Assembly (NCBI GenBank): GCA_026391655.1
Contig: JAPLDR010000091.1
Location: forward strand, 14,744 to 73,369
Direction: 5' to 3'
Origin: Bacteroidia bacterium
Lineage (GTDB): Bacteria > Bacteroidota > Bacteroidia > Bacteroidales > Prolixibacteraceae
Length of the DNA stretch: 58,626 bases
The position numbers and the translations under genes are program-made. Of this stretch, positions 45,679-54,110 are shown in pieces; positions within the stretch are counted from its first letter, which is position 1; the number at the start of each line of letters is the position of its first letter. The notes under the pieces are model-generated. The model was given only the letters and a program-made list of their open reading frames with translations. It made no database searches and was not told the DNA's origin.

Positions 45679-46941
45679 TTATTTCTTTACGGGGCAAAAA
45701 TTCATGCAGCGTCCACAACTAAAACAGTTTCCTTTATGTGGCTGATAGTCGTTTTTCTTCCGGTAAACAACCTGACCAAGCAAAGTCATCCCGATTACTA
45801 AGCCAATAAATCCGCCTGCAATCCAACCTCCCGAGTAGAATTTCTGACGAATCACAGTCGCTTCTTTTACAAGTGTTTCCAATGATTTACCTGAACTTAA
45901 AAATGCCTGAACATCAAGATTTTTCTGATCATTTCGAACTTCAGGTTTTGATAATAAAAGTTCAGCAAGGTAAACCGTGGGATTGGCTTTAGAAATCCAC
46001 GTATGTGCCTTTGAACCAGCAAATCCGCCAATAAAAATCCATAACGGAATCAATAGTGCGTAAACCAAAAAACGGTTTACACCCCATTTTGTATTTTTTG
46101 ATTGCTTCTCATCTGTCGGATAATCGATGGCATCGAACGGACAAGAATCGCTGCACAATTTGCATTGAATGCAAGCAGCCGGGGTGATGGAAAGATGATA
46201 TTTGGAAAATCTTGACATCCAGTTAAGTAAGACGCCATAGGGACATAAAAACCTGCAATAGGGACGCGCCACAAACATTCCCATCAATATAAAGGCAATT
46301 CCCAGAACGACCATATGAAACTCAGCATCCATCCTGAAAATGCCGACAAAAGGATCGTAGCGGCAAATTATAAAATCGGTACCCGTCGCAGCAAACAAAA
46401 TGGCAAACGTCAGATAGAGATATGGTATGACTCCCAAAGTTTTGCGAAGCCATTCCGGTAATGACAATGGCTTAATTATCAATAAGTCCTGCATGGCTCC
46501 CAACGGGCATGCCCCGGCACAAAAGGTTCTGCCAAAGTAAAGTGTGAAAATTAGTGGTAACAGGAAAAAAAGTAAAGTTGTAATTGAAATAGCATAACCG
46601 GGATCAAAAAGCGTAAGTGACACATTCTGAATAGATCCAATGGAACAAATACATCCATTCCGGTAAAATCCGAAATAGAGCAAAGTGAAAACTGATAACC
46701 AAAGCAGTCCTTTTCGGGAACGTTTTCTGATCGCGAACCAGCTTGCCAGCGAAAGAACTATCAATAAAACAACAACATCGGTATATTCAAGTGCCAATGC
46801 ACGCGGTTCAGGTGTTACAGGAGTTGGTTGTGAATATCCGGTACCAAATTCAGGCTTTGGAAATCGTTGTTTCTGAGCCATTCCCGCCAAATTAAACATT
46901 AGAAAAGCAAAAACCAGTGTTATTTTAATCCAATTCTTCAT
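45679..46941 (-). CDS. NapH/NosR-like membrane polyferredoxin
   Basis: A membrane iron-sulfur protein starting at the ATG at 46941 (MKNWIKITLVFAFLMFNLAG signal-like segment); the frame to 46977 adds twelve residues of no visible value. It has several membrane helices, the CxxxCP pairs FCAGACPLGAM and CRFLCPYGVLL, and cytoplasmic-type 4Fe-4S motifs CIQCKLCSDSCPFDA and, at the very C-terminus, CFSCGRCMNFCPVKK. NapH/NosR/CcoG proteins move electrons across the membrane from quinol or ferredoxin. Here it adjoins a NapG-like protein (9 bases upstream of its frame), as in napGH pairs, but no nap or nos catalytic gene is present. Confidence 0.85.
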   Translation of the reverse strand: MKNWIKITLVFAFLMFNLAGMAQKQRFPKPEFGTGYSQPTPVTPEPRALALEYTDVVVLLIVLSLASWFAIRKRSRKGLLWLSVFTLLYFGFYRNGCICSIGSIQNVSLTLFDPGYAISITTLLFFLLPLIFTLYFGRTFCAGACPLGAMQDLLIIKPLSLPEWLRKTLGVIPYLYLTFAILFAATGTDFIICRYDPFVGIFRMDAEFHMVVLGIAFILMGMFVARPYCRFLCPYGVLLNWMSRFSKYHLSITPAACIQCKLCSDSCPFDAIDYPTDEKQSKNTKWGVNRFLVYALLIPLWIFIGGFAGSKAHTWISKANPTVYLAELLLSKPEVRNDQKNLDVQAFLSSGKSLETLVKEATVIRQKFYSGGWIAGGFIGLVIGMTLLGQVVYRKKNDYQPHKGNCFSCGRCMNFCPVKK

Positions 46942-46986
46942 CTGTAGATATCTGTCTAACATCAATTTACATTTCATATCTGAATT

Positions 46987-47562
46987 CTAAACTTTCGAAT
47001 CCTTTGTAAAACTCCCTTTCACGTTATAAGCTTTGCTCGCTTTTACACGAGAGATGGCCTGGGATGGACAAAGCCGGGCAATAGAACATTCATTACAATT
47101 CAGACATCGTTTGTGAATAATCTGCAAATGCAATGAACCGTTTCCGAACGAAGTACATCCTTTGACACATTTTGCACAGCCAATACAAAGGTCTTCATTT
47201 ATAACATACTCAAAATAAGGCTCTTCTATAAATTTACGAGCAATAGCAGCCGTAGGACAAAGCTGATCTTCGGCAGCCGTTGAACGTTTATTGGCATCGG
47301 GTTTCAGATATCCGCCACAGAGGTCGCAATAACCACAAAGGTTGAAAGCATGAATACATTTTACTGCTGAGGGGGTCATGACACATGAAGTGGCACAACG
47401 TCCGCACTGTGTACATTTAAACGGATCAATCTGCCAGACGTATTTTTCAGCAGTAAGATGTTTTGCTGCAATTCCGCCCACTGCCCCTAAAGTAAGAAGA
47501 ATAGAGAGACGAGTACCGCTCCGAATGAAATCCCGCCGGCTTTTTTTATTGTTATTTTCCAT
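46987..47562 (-). CDS. NapG-like exported ferredoxin with twin-arginine signal
   Basis: Starts at the ATG at 47562, preceded by AGGAGAGA as a good ribosome binding site; the longer frame to 47613 is rejected. A twin-arginine signal (SRRDFIRSG, Arg9-Arg10) indicates folded export. Four 4Fe-4S motifs are seen: CTQCGRCATSC, CGYCDLCGG with neighbours, CIGCAKCVKGC and CLNCNECSIARLCP. Its plan matches NapG/MauM-type periplasmic ferredoxins that accept electrons from NapH-like proteins. It overlaps the small Cys protein by 11 bases and precedes the NapH-like gene. Confidence 0.85.
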   Translation of the reverse strand: MENNNKKSRRDFIRSGTRLSILLTLGAVGGIAAKHLTAEKYVWQIDPFKCTQCGRCATSCVMTPSAVKCIHAFNLCGYCDLCGGYLKPDANKRSTAAEDQLCPTAAIARKFIEEPYFEYVINEDLCIGCAKCVKGCTSFGNGSLHLQIIHKRCLNCNECSIARLCPSQAISRVKASKAYNVKGSFTKDSKV

Positions 47563-47752
47563 TTTTTCTCTCCTTATTTGCCTGTGGAAGTTCACATTGA
47601 GAGTATTTACCACAGTTTTTACATTGCGGTGCGACCGAACAATTTTCAGGAGTTACAATCTTTTGATTATAAGCAAGAAACGCGCTTAAAAGCCCTATTC
47701 CGGATAAGATTGCCAGGCGCCCTCCATGTTTAAAAAAATCTTTTCTGTGCAT
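47552..47752 (-). CDS. Small membrane or exported protein with four cysteines
   Basis: A 66-residue protein with one hydrophobic segment (about 12-27, LAILSGIGLLSAFLAYN) and a charged start (MHRKDFFKHGGR) similar to a twin-arginine-like leader but with Arg-Lys instead of Arg-Arg. The outer part has Cys38, 44, 47 and 53 spaced C-x5-C-x2-C-x5-C, a likely metal or Fe-S site. It overlaps the NapG-like gene by 11 bases and lies 5 bases after the NHL-type gene, so it is a real member of the operon. No family recognised. Confidence 0.7.
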   Translation of the reverse strand: MHRKDFFKHGGRLAILSGIGLLSAFLAYNQKIVTPENCSVAPQCKNCGKYSQCELPQANKERKNGK

Positions 47753-47757
47753 TGTCT

Positions 47758-48717
47758 TTATTTTTTTACAAATAACCTGAGCATCTTTTTATCAGCATCA
47801 AGGGCATATATATTACCCTGATTATCAATAGCCAGATCGGGAGCATGACCATTTTCTGTAAATTTTGAAGGTGCGGCGACCACACCCGAAAATTCACCGG
47901 AAGGTTTATAGGTTTTTATCCTGATCAGCCCCTTTTCGCTTGTTATGAAACTACCGTCGGGTAAAAAGGCAAAATGGGCAGGATTGCAACATCCGCTAAA
48001 CCCCTCAATTTTGATTGAGGAGGCTTGCCACCAGGTTCGAAGTTTACCATCAACTGTATAGTTTTCAAGCGAATGCTTCCCTGGATTGACCACCCATAAT
48101 TCACCATCAGTATTGAATGCCAAATCGAAATAAGGACTTGGAATAATAAAACCATGGATCTGATCATTACCCGATTTCCCTTCAATCTCACCCTGGGCTT
48201 TTCCATCAAAAGAGAACTTCCTGATTATCCGCTTCCCGGCATCGGCTACAAATACAATTCCTGATTTTTCGGCTATGGAGGTGATGACAGTGCTATCGGA
48301 AAACGAATTCCAATCCGCGATTTTTACTCCGTCGCGACTCAGAATAGTTATCGATTTCCGGAATCCCACAAATATTTTTTCAGCAGATGCATAAACGCAG
48401 GTTGGCTTCTGATCGAAACTCACTTCGTTCATCAATTTTCCCGTTGGTTCGATAATCTGCATTTTCTGATCCCCCACAACAAAAAGTTCGTCACCCCGAA
48501 AACTGATGCCGGTAGGTTCTGAAAAGCTGATAGCCAGATCGCGGCTTTCTTTAAATAGTATCAACGCTGTGTCAATCCGCGAAAACGGATCGACATTAAA
48601 CGCATATGGATTTGCGGGCTGCTTATCAGGTTTGGAAGCATTAAAGTCGATTGCAACAACTGCGACGATAACCACAGCCAGAATGATCAGAAAAAAGACG
48701 ATACCCTTGTTCTTCAT
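47758..48717 (-). CDS. NHL-type beta-propeller, membrane-anchored or exported
   Basis: A 319-residue protein with an N-terminal membrane anchor (about 6-24, FFLIILAVVIVAVVAID) and NHL-like repeats (LFVVGDQKMQIIEP, IIRKFSFDGKAQGEI, NHY-like LAIDNQGNIYALDADKKML near the end). Such propellers usually bind other proteins or ligands; no catalytic residues are recognised. It sits between the PQQ-like propeller gene (10 bases upstream) and the small Cys protein, within the redox operon. Confidence 0.78.
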   Translation of the reverse strand: MKNKGIVFFLIILAVVIVAVVAIDFNASKPDKQPANPYAFNVDPFSRIDTALILFKESRDLAISFSEPTGISFRGDELFVVGDQKMQIIEPTGKLMNEVSFDQKPTCVYASAEKIFVGFRKSITILSRDGVKIADWNSFSDSTVITSIAEKSGIVFVADAGKRIIRKFSFDGKAQGEIEGKSGNDQIHGFIIPSPYFDLAFNTDGELWVVNPGKHSLENYTVDGKLRTWWQASSIKIEGFSGCCNPAHFAFLPDGSFITSEKGLIRIKTYKPSGEFSGVVAAPSKFTENGHAPDLAIDNQGNIYALDADKKMLRLFVKK

Positions 48718-48727
48718 AATTCAGAAT

Positions 48728-50155
48728 TTAAAGGTTCAGATTAATGCAAACCATTGTTTTAGAATCTCTTAATAATAGAAATCCATCTGCAATTGCGAGC
48801 GGAGCCCAGGCATCAGCGCCATCCTTGATCACTTTTACCTGATCGAGTTGGACGTATTTTGTAATACTTGGTTTGATAATCGTCAAAGTCCCTTCATCGT
48901 CTAGAATAAAGAATTTATTGTCGGTAATGAAGTAAGGACCCAAACCAAAGCGAGCCGTTGGTCCACTCGTCCAAACCATTTTTTTGCAATCAGCCGGATC
49001 AACACATACAAACTGATTTCGCAATGAGCCGGCATCTTTGGGCAGAATTCCGAAAAGATGTCCTTGCCAATAAACAGGGGTTTGCTGTTCGCAGGCAAGC
49101 CCGAAACGGGGAAGATACTCCTGCAACACATCGATTGTAAAATTACCGCTATTTTCCCTGAGTTGAAGCATCATCGCTCCGGCTCCATAACCGGCAGTTA
49201 TAAAAATCTTTCCATCAGGCATACAAACCGGTGAAGGTGCTACTACTGAATGGTTCCAGACCGGAGTTTTCCAAAGTATTTTCCCTACATCAATACCATC
49301 GGCCGCAACACCGAGTAATCCACCTATTGTACTGTAAACGTACATTTTACGACCGCCAAACGTAAATGGCATGATCGATGAATGCGACATTTTCCATCCG
49401 TCGGGATTAGGAACCTCCCACAATTTTGCGCCGGTTTCGCAACTTACACCAATCATCAGGGCTTTTCCTCCTGTAGCAATGATAGCTACATCGTTGTCAA
49501 TCATAGGACATTGCCCTGTATACCAGAAAGGGATTTCAGTCAAGTACTCTTTGGCAACATCAATTCCCCACCGGAAATTACCTGTGGCACGATCGAGGCA
49601 CATAACCTGACAACGAGGTCCCATCGTCAGGATATATTTTTCCGTGATGGCGGGGACTGTCCGCGACATCCCATGATTTCGTTTGATACTTATATTATAA
49701 CCCCTTCTCCATAACTCTTTTCCGTCAGCCAGCGAAAAGCAACGCAACAGATCGGCCTTCTCCGTCTCGCTGTAATCGAGCAGATAAACCAATCCTTTGT
49801 AAATCGTTGCGCCTGAATGTCCTTCACCCAGTTCGAGCGACCAGCGAATATCAGCACCTGCCGGACCAAATTTATCTTTTAGTTTGACCGGTGACTTTGA
49901 GATGTTATCAAAATCGTTTCCCCGAAAGCGGGTCCAGGTTTCGGACATCTCCTTATAAACAGTAGAATAAGATTCAAATTTTTTACCAATCTCAACATTT
50001 TCGGATACTGTATCGGCTGCTCCCCGATTATCAAGGCCGGGCAGACTTTCGGTAAATTTTGCCGTAGGATCTGCCATAAGCCACCAAACCATAATCAATA
50101 CGGCAATCGAAGAGAGAAGATAGAGCGCAATATTCAGTGTCCTCTTTTGAATCAT
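48728..50155 (-). CDS. Membrane-anchored PQQ-like beta-propeller protein
   Basis: Starts at the ATG at 50155, which opens a membrane anchor (MIQKRTLNIALYLLSSIAV, about 6-26); the frame to 50260 is rejected because it adds 35 residues without that feature. Propeller blades carry LADGKELWRRGYN, RATGNFRWGIDV, CETGAKLWEVPN and others. A cysteine pair is present in FGLACEQQ and VCVDPADCKK. It lies between two related propeller genes and the NHL-type gene in one operon. PQQ binding is not proven by sequence. Confidence 0.83.
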   Translation of the reverse strand: MIQKRTLNIALYLLSSIAVLIMVWWLMADPTAKFTESLPGLDNRGAADTVSENVEIGKKFESYSTVYKEMSETWTRFRGNDFDNISKSPVKLKDKFGPAGADIRWSLELGEGHSGATIYKGLVYLLDYSETEKADLLRCFSLADGKELWRRGYNISIKRNHGMSRTVPAITEKYILTMGPRCQVMCLDRATGNFRWGIDVAKEYLTEIPFWYTGQCPMIDNDVAIIATGGKALMIGVSCETGAKLWEVPNPDGWKMSHSSIMPFTFGGRKMYVYSTIGGLLGVAADGIDVGKILWKTPVWNHSVVAPSPVCMPDGKIFITAGYGAGAMMLQLRENSGNFTIDVLQEYLPRFGLACEQQTPVYWQGHLFGILPKDAGSLRNQFVCVDPADCKKMVWTSGPTARFGLGPYFITDNKFFILDDEGTLTIIKPSITKYVQLDQVKVIKDGADAWAPLAIADGFLLLRDSKTMVCINLNL

Positions 50156-50252
50156 TTTAAGCTTTAGGGTGTGTAATACACCATTATATTTTTTTGTTCT
50201 AATCAATATGATCTTTAATAAATTCTTTAATTCGAACGCCAGGCAGATGTTA

Positions 50253-51497
50253 TTACACACCCTGAATATTATAAATCAGCAAGATATTGCCATGTCGCAG
50301 GTATAACCTGCCATCATAAATTGCAGGATGTGCCCAGTAAGGTCCATCTCCTGCACCAACTTTAAAAGTACTGATTATTTTAAAGTCAGCAGCATCGGGT
50401 TGAACCAAAGCCACATTTCCTCCTTTTTCTTCGTAACAATAGAGCAAGCCATCAGCTGAAATGATAGAACCTTTTGTAAACCAATCTTTTACCCAATTAG
50501 TCTTTCCTGTTTTCCAATTCATCGAAACCCATTGTCCTTTGGTATTACTTTGCCAGTTGGTTCCGTAAAGATTTCCATCAATCAGAACTACTCCTCCATG
50601 ATGCGTGTCCATCGTGTCGTTTTTCCATTTCAGGCTGACTGAACGTCCGTCTTCCGAAAGCGAGAACATTATTGCCGAATGATCGTAACCGCTTGTATGA
50701 AAGATCTCTCCATCCTTATAAACTGGAGTGTTCGCATTGCATCCCTTTCCCATATCACCTGGTTGGAACGGCCTAAGATCAAAACTCCAGAGAATCTCTC
50801 CGTTGATGGAATTAATTCCAATGATATCATTTGCTGTCTGCGCAAGTATAATCTTTAATCCACCTCGTTCAATCAGAAGAGACGAGGCGTAAGCCCTTGC
50901 ACCTCCAAGACTTTTAGTCTTCCACAGAAGTTTTCCGGTTATCTTGTCAAAAGCCACAACAGATGTCTCTTCTCCGCCGGTAACGTATATAGCAGCTAGA
51001 TCAGTCAGAAGGACAGATTCGGCAATCCCCCAGATCAAATAATCTCCTTTAAATTGATTTTGAGCATCTTGTGACCATAGCATGTTCCCATTTTTGGCAT
51101 CAAGACAACAAACTGTTCCCATTCCGCTGACAAGATAAACTTTGTCGTTTTGGACTGTCGGAGTAGAGCGTGTATCAGGAAAAGACTTTGCCCAGGAATG
51201 TCCATACACCTTATCCCAAAGTAACTTACCCTCTAAATCGTAGGCTGAAATTACATCCATCGTATCCTTTTTGATACCTGATATATAAATAACACTCTTA
51301 TAAACAACTGGTTCTGAATATCCCTTTCCAATGCCGGCAATTTGAAGTTCAAGTTTCGGACCTGCTACCGGCCACTTTTTTAAAAGTCCTTTGTCAGGAA
51401 AAATCCCGTCCCGCGAAGGTCCTCGCCATTGTGCAATCTCCTGTCCAAAAACGGGAGAAATCAGGAACAACAGAATACAGCAAAATAATATTCTCAT
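50253..51497 (-). CDS. Secreted PQQ-like beta-propeller protein
   Basis: About 414 residues from the ATG at 51497 (signal peptide MRILFCCILLFLISPVFGQ); a TTG at 51503 would add two residues. Blades have DLEGKLLWDKVYG, AKNGNMLWSQDA, KITGKLLWKTKS and INGEILWSFDL. It is a close paralogue of the following protein: both have IAGIGKGYSEPVV/KIGKGYSSPVV, an Asp-Thr-Arg-Ser-Thr-Pro turn and the WAHP ... LYLRHG ... YNI ending. Overlap with the possible longer frame of the next propeller is only apparent. Confidence 0.85.
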   Translation of the reverse strand: MRILFCCILLFLISPVFGQEIAQWRGPSRDGIFPDKGLLKKWPVAGPKLELQIAGIGKGYSEPVVYKSVIYISGIKKDTMDVISAYDLEGKLLWDKVYGHSWAKSFPDTRSTPTVQNDKVYLVSGMGTVCCLDAKNGNMLWSQDAQNQFKGDYLIWGIAESVLLTDLAAIYVTGGEETSVVAFDKITGKLLWKTKSLGGARAYASSLLIERGGLKIILAQTANDIIGINSINGEILWSFDLRPFQPGDMGKGCNANTPVYKDGEIFHTSGYDHSAIMFSLSEDGRSVSLKWKNDTMDTHHGGVVLIDGNLYGTNWQSNTKGQWVSMNWKTGKTNWVKDWFTKGSIISADGLLYCYEEKGGNVALVQPDAADFKIISTFKVGAGDGPYWAHPAIYDGRLYLRHGNILLIYNIQGV

Positions 51498-51507
51498 TAA
51501 CAATTAA

Positions 51508-52713
51508 TTAAGCCTTAATATTGTAAACCATTAAAACCTCGCCATGACGTAAATAGAGCTTACCATTACTGATAAAAGGATGAGCCCAATGTGGCCCGGT
51601 TCCGTCAGTCACCTTAAATGTGCTGATCACCTCCCATTTTTCAGGATTCGGTTTAATTAAACCTACCGTACCAGTTTTCTCTTCATAGACATAGAAAAGA
51701 TCATCTGCTCCGATAAGTGCACCTTTGTTGATCCAGTCTGTTACATATTCTACTTCGCCGGTATCCCAATTCATGCAAACCCATTTTCCTTTACCGTTGC
51801 TTTTCCAATTTGAACCATACATGTAATCGCCTGAAACCAGAACTCCATGATGATGATTATCAAGTGTATGATCAGTCCATTTTTCTGAAACAGAAGTTCC
51901 CAGGGAATCCATTTTCAGCATCACAGCCGGGTAATCGTAACCCATTGAAAGAAAAATCTCATCATTTTTGAAAACCGGCGTATTGGTCCAGATCAAACCC
52001 GGCTGATCGCTCCAAAGTTTATATTGATAATACTTGTAACTCCATGCTACACTGCCGTTTCCAGGATTAAGCGCAATCAAATGAGTTGCAGTTACTGCCA
52101 GTATAAATCTGAAATTTTTGTATTCAAAGATAGTTGGTGAAGCATAAGCCCGCTGTCCGCCAACACTTTCACTTTTCCAAACTAATTTTCCGGTTATCTT
52201 ATTAAAAGCAACAACTGAAGTCTCTTTACCACCTGGGGTACAAATTACCTTATCGTCAACAATCAATGGAGATTCAGAAACTCCCCATAGGTGCCACTCT
52301 GCTTTAAAATCCTTATCAACATCAACAGCCCATCTCTCTTTTCCGCTGTTGGCATCAATACAAACCAACCGGCCTAAACCTCCAACTACATAAACACGAT
52401 CACCTTCAACTGTGGGAGTTGAACGCGTTTCGGGAAATGATTTCGACCATGATCGTCCGTAAGGAACCTGCCATTTTATTTTCCCCTGAAAATCAATAGC
52501 TGTCAGATAATCAAGCGTATCAATCATTCCGGTTACGTAAATGGTTTGATTGGCAACTACGGGAGAGGAATAACCTTTTCCAATTTTCCCGACTTTGAGA
52601 ATCATCTGCGGACCTTCAGCCGGCCATGATTTCATTAATCCGGTTTCTTTAACCTGACTGAAAGCAGAATAAGTGAATGACAAAACCAACGACATCAAAA
52701 TAACCTTCTTCAT
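51508..52713 (-). CDS. Secreted PQQ-like beta-propeller protein
   Basis: A 401-residue secreted propeller (signal peptide to about AFSQ, residue 20). Blade motifs include DFQGKIKWQVPYG, ANSGKERWAVDVD, KITGKLVWKSES and PGNGSVAWSYKY. It ends in GPHWAHPFISNGKLYLRHGE, very like its neighbour at 50253-51497 and like a degraded remnant upstream (52813-52908). It is the first intact gene of the propeller series and follows a non-coding gap of 373 bases, so an operon promoter probably lies there. Confidence 0.85.
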   Translation of the reverse strand: MKKVILMSLVLSFTYSAFSQVKETGLMKSWPAEGPQMILKVGKIGKGYSSPVVANQTIYVTGMIDTLDYLTAIDFQGKIKWQVPYGRSWSKSFPETRSTPTVEGDRVYVVGGLGRLVCIDANSGKERWAVDVDKDFKAEWHLWGVSESPLIVDDKVICTPGGKETSVVAFNKITGKLVWKSESVGGQRAYASPTIFEYKNFRFILAVTATHLIALNPGNGSVAWSYKYYQYKLWSDQPGLIWTNTPVFKNDEIFLSMGYDYPAVMLKMDSLGTSVSEKWTDHTLDNHHHGVLVSGDYMYGSNWKSNGKGKWVCMNWDTGEVEYVTDWINKGALIGADDLFYVYEEKTGTVGLIKPNPEKWEVISTFKVTDGTGPHWAHPFISNGKLYLRHGEVLMVYNIKA

Positions 52714-53086
52714 AAATTACTGTGTATTAATATTTAAAAACGAGAGAAAATGGCTTTATCACCTTTTCTCCCGTTTCGGAAAATCTATAATGAATTGTAT
52801 CTTTCCAAACTACTATTTTATTTTGTAAGCTATCAAGGATTTACCATGCCGAACAAAAAGCCGGCCATTGTTGATGACCAGGTGAGCCCATGCCGGGAAC
52901 TTCCCAATTCATCATAATGCCAAACAATTTTGTTTTAAACTTTTGCCTAAAAATAGAACCAATCCACTGAACCTGCAAACTGATCATCGTATTTAGTACA
53001 GGTCTAAATAATAGGCTCTGGCTGCCGGCGACTGGCATCTAGCGTCTAGCCGTCAACTGCATTTTTTACTTCCATGATTTTCAATA
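52714..53086. other. Gap with a degraded propeller-gene end and GC-rich patch
   Basis: The region holds the 3' end of a decayed PQQ-like gene (52813-52908) and a more GC-rich patch near 53014-53060 with repeated CTAGCGTCTAGC-like text. A chance 65-codon frame covers 52841-53038 and is not a gene. No clear promoter was seen. Confidence 0.5.
52813..52908 (-). pseudogene. C-terminal remnant of a further PQQ-like propeller gene
   Basis: On the minus strand the frame reads AWAHLVINNGRLFVRHG then SLIAYKIK and a stop, matching the last residues of the two neighbouring propellers (WAHPFISNGKLYLRHG, YNIK). A stop codon (52909-52911) cuts the frame upstream, and no other part of the gene is recognisable. 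This shows that the series once contained at least one more copy. Confidence 0.65.
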
Positions 53087-54100
53087 TTAGAATAAAATGT
53101 TCAGTATATATCCGACAGTAATTATTCCTGCAGCAATGATTCCGACAAAGATGAAGATAAACGGCAGCTTTAAAACCTTTTTTAGAATAATCAATTCGGG
53201 TAACGAAATTCCGATTACCGACATCATAAAAGCGAGTGCAGTTCCAAGCGGAACTCCCTTTTCGATTAAAGCATAGGCAATTGGGACAGCTCCGGGCGAA
53301 CAGGAATACAGTGGAATTCCAACTAAAACAGCAAGTGGCACCGAATACCAGGTCGATTTGTTGATTAGCGCGGCCAATGAATCATTTGGCACATATCCGT
53401 GAACAAAAGCTCCGACACCGATTCCCAAAATCATATAGGGCCAGATTTTAACAATGATCTCCTTTACTGCAATTCTGCCGGCCTGAATCCTGTCATTAAA
53501 TGTAAGTCGATTATTTTCCGATGTAGTCGTCCCAAACTTTAAATTCCGAACCCAATCCTGAAGCCACTTTTCCAGATTAAGTTTTCCAATTATCCAGCCT
53601 GCAGCTATTGCGATCAATAAACCCATCAGAATATAAATCACGCCAACTTCCCATCCAAACAGGCTAAATAGCATAATTACTGCCACTTCGTTTATCATAG
53701 GAGCTGCGATCAAGAATGAAAATGTGATGCCTATCGGGATTCCTGTTTCAACAAAACCTAAAAACAGCGGAATTGCTGAGCAGGAACAAAACGGGGTGAC
53801 AATTCCAAGTAAAGCCGCCAGGATATTGCCCATAAACAGCGATTTACCCTCCAGTGCTTTTCGCGTCTTTTCGGGCGAGAACCAGGAACGAACAATACCA
53901 GCCAGAAAAATCACAAGAATCAGAAGCAGAAATATTTTCTGCAATGTGCTGATGAAGAACCAAACTGTGTTCGACAGATTTGACTCATAAGGCATAGATA
54001 ACCAATTATATACAATAAAGTTACTGGATGCTTCCTTGTAGATATACAGGAAAATCCACAATAAAAGCAATGGAATATATATAATTGATTTATAGCGCAT
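53087..54100 (-). CDS. UPF0718/YraQ-type permease
   Basis: A 337-residue membrane permease with about eight helices and the family's paired motif: FCSCSAIPLF (Cys105, Cys107) in the first half and SCSPGAVPIAYALIE in the second. Relatives such as ArsP export organoarsenicals, but most are uncharacterised and may move metals or thiol compounds. It lies 10 bases after the CobW-type GTPase gene, a pairing that suggests metal or sulfur chemistry. Substrate is not predictable. Confidence 0.85.
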   Translation of the reverse strand: MRYKSIIYIPLLLLWIFLYIYKEASSNFIVYNWLSMPYESNLSNTVWFFISTLQKIFLLLILVIFLAGIVRSWFSPEKTRKALEGKSLFMGNILAALLGIVTPFCSCSAIPLFLGFVETGIPIGITFSFLIAAPMINEVAVIMLFSLFGWEVGVIYILMGLLIAIAAGWIIGKLNLEKWLQDWVRNLKFGTTTSENNRLTFNDRIQAGRIAVKEIIVKIWPYMILGIGVGAFVHGYVPNDSLAALINKSTWYSVPLAVLVGIPLYSCSPGAVPIAYALIEKGVPLGTALAFMMSVIGISLPELIILKKVLKLPFIFIFVGIIAAGIITVGYILNILF

Positions 54101-54110
54101 TGAAATTCAA

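Noticed and set aside
45679-47562. Assignment as part of a nitrate (Nap) or nitrous oxide (Nos) reductase
   Set aside because: The two ferredoxins resemble NapH and NapG, but no napA, nosZ or related accessory gene is present.
34491-52713. Annotation of the propellers as PQQ-dependent dehydrogenases
   Set aside because: Only propeller blade motifs are visible. I see no pqq biosynthesis genes and cannot confirm cofactor-binding residues, so only PQQ-like is used.
52841-53038. 65-codon open frame on the minus strand
   Set aside because: It runs through a decayed propeller remnant in the wrong frame and has no family features.
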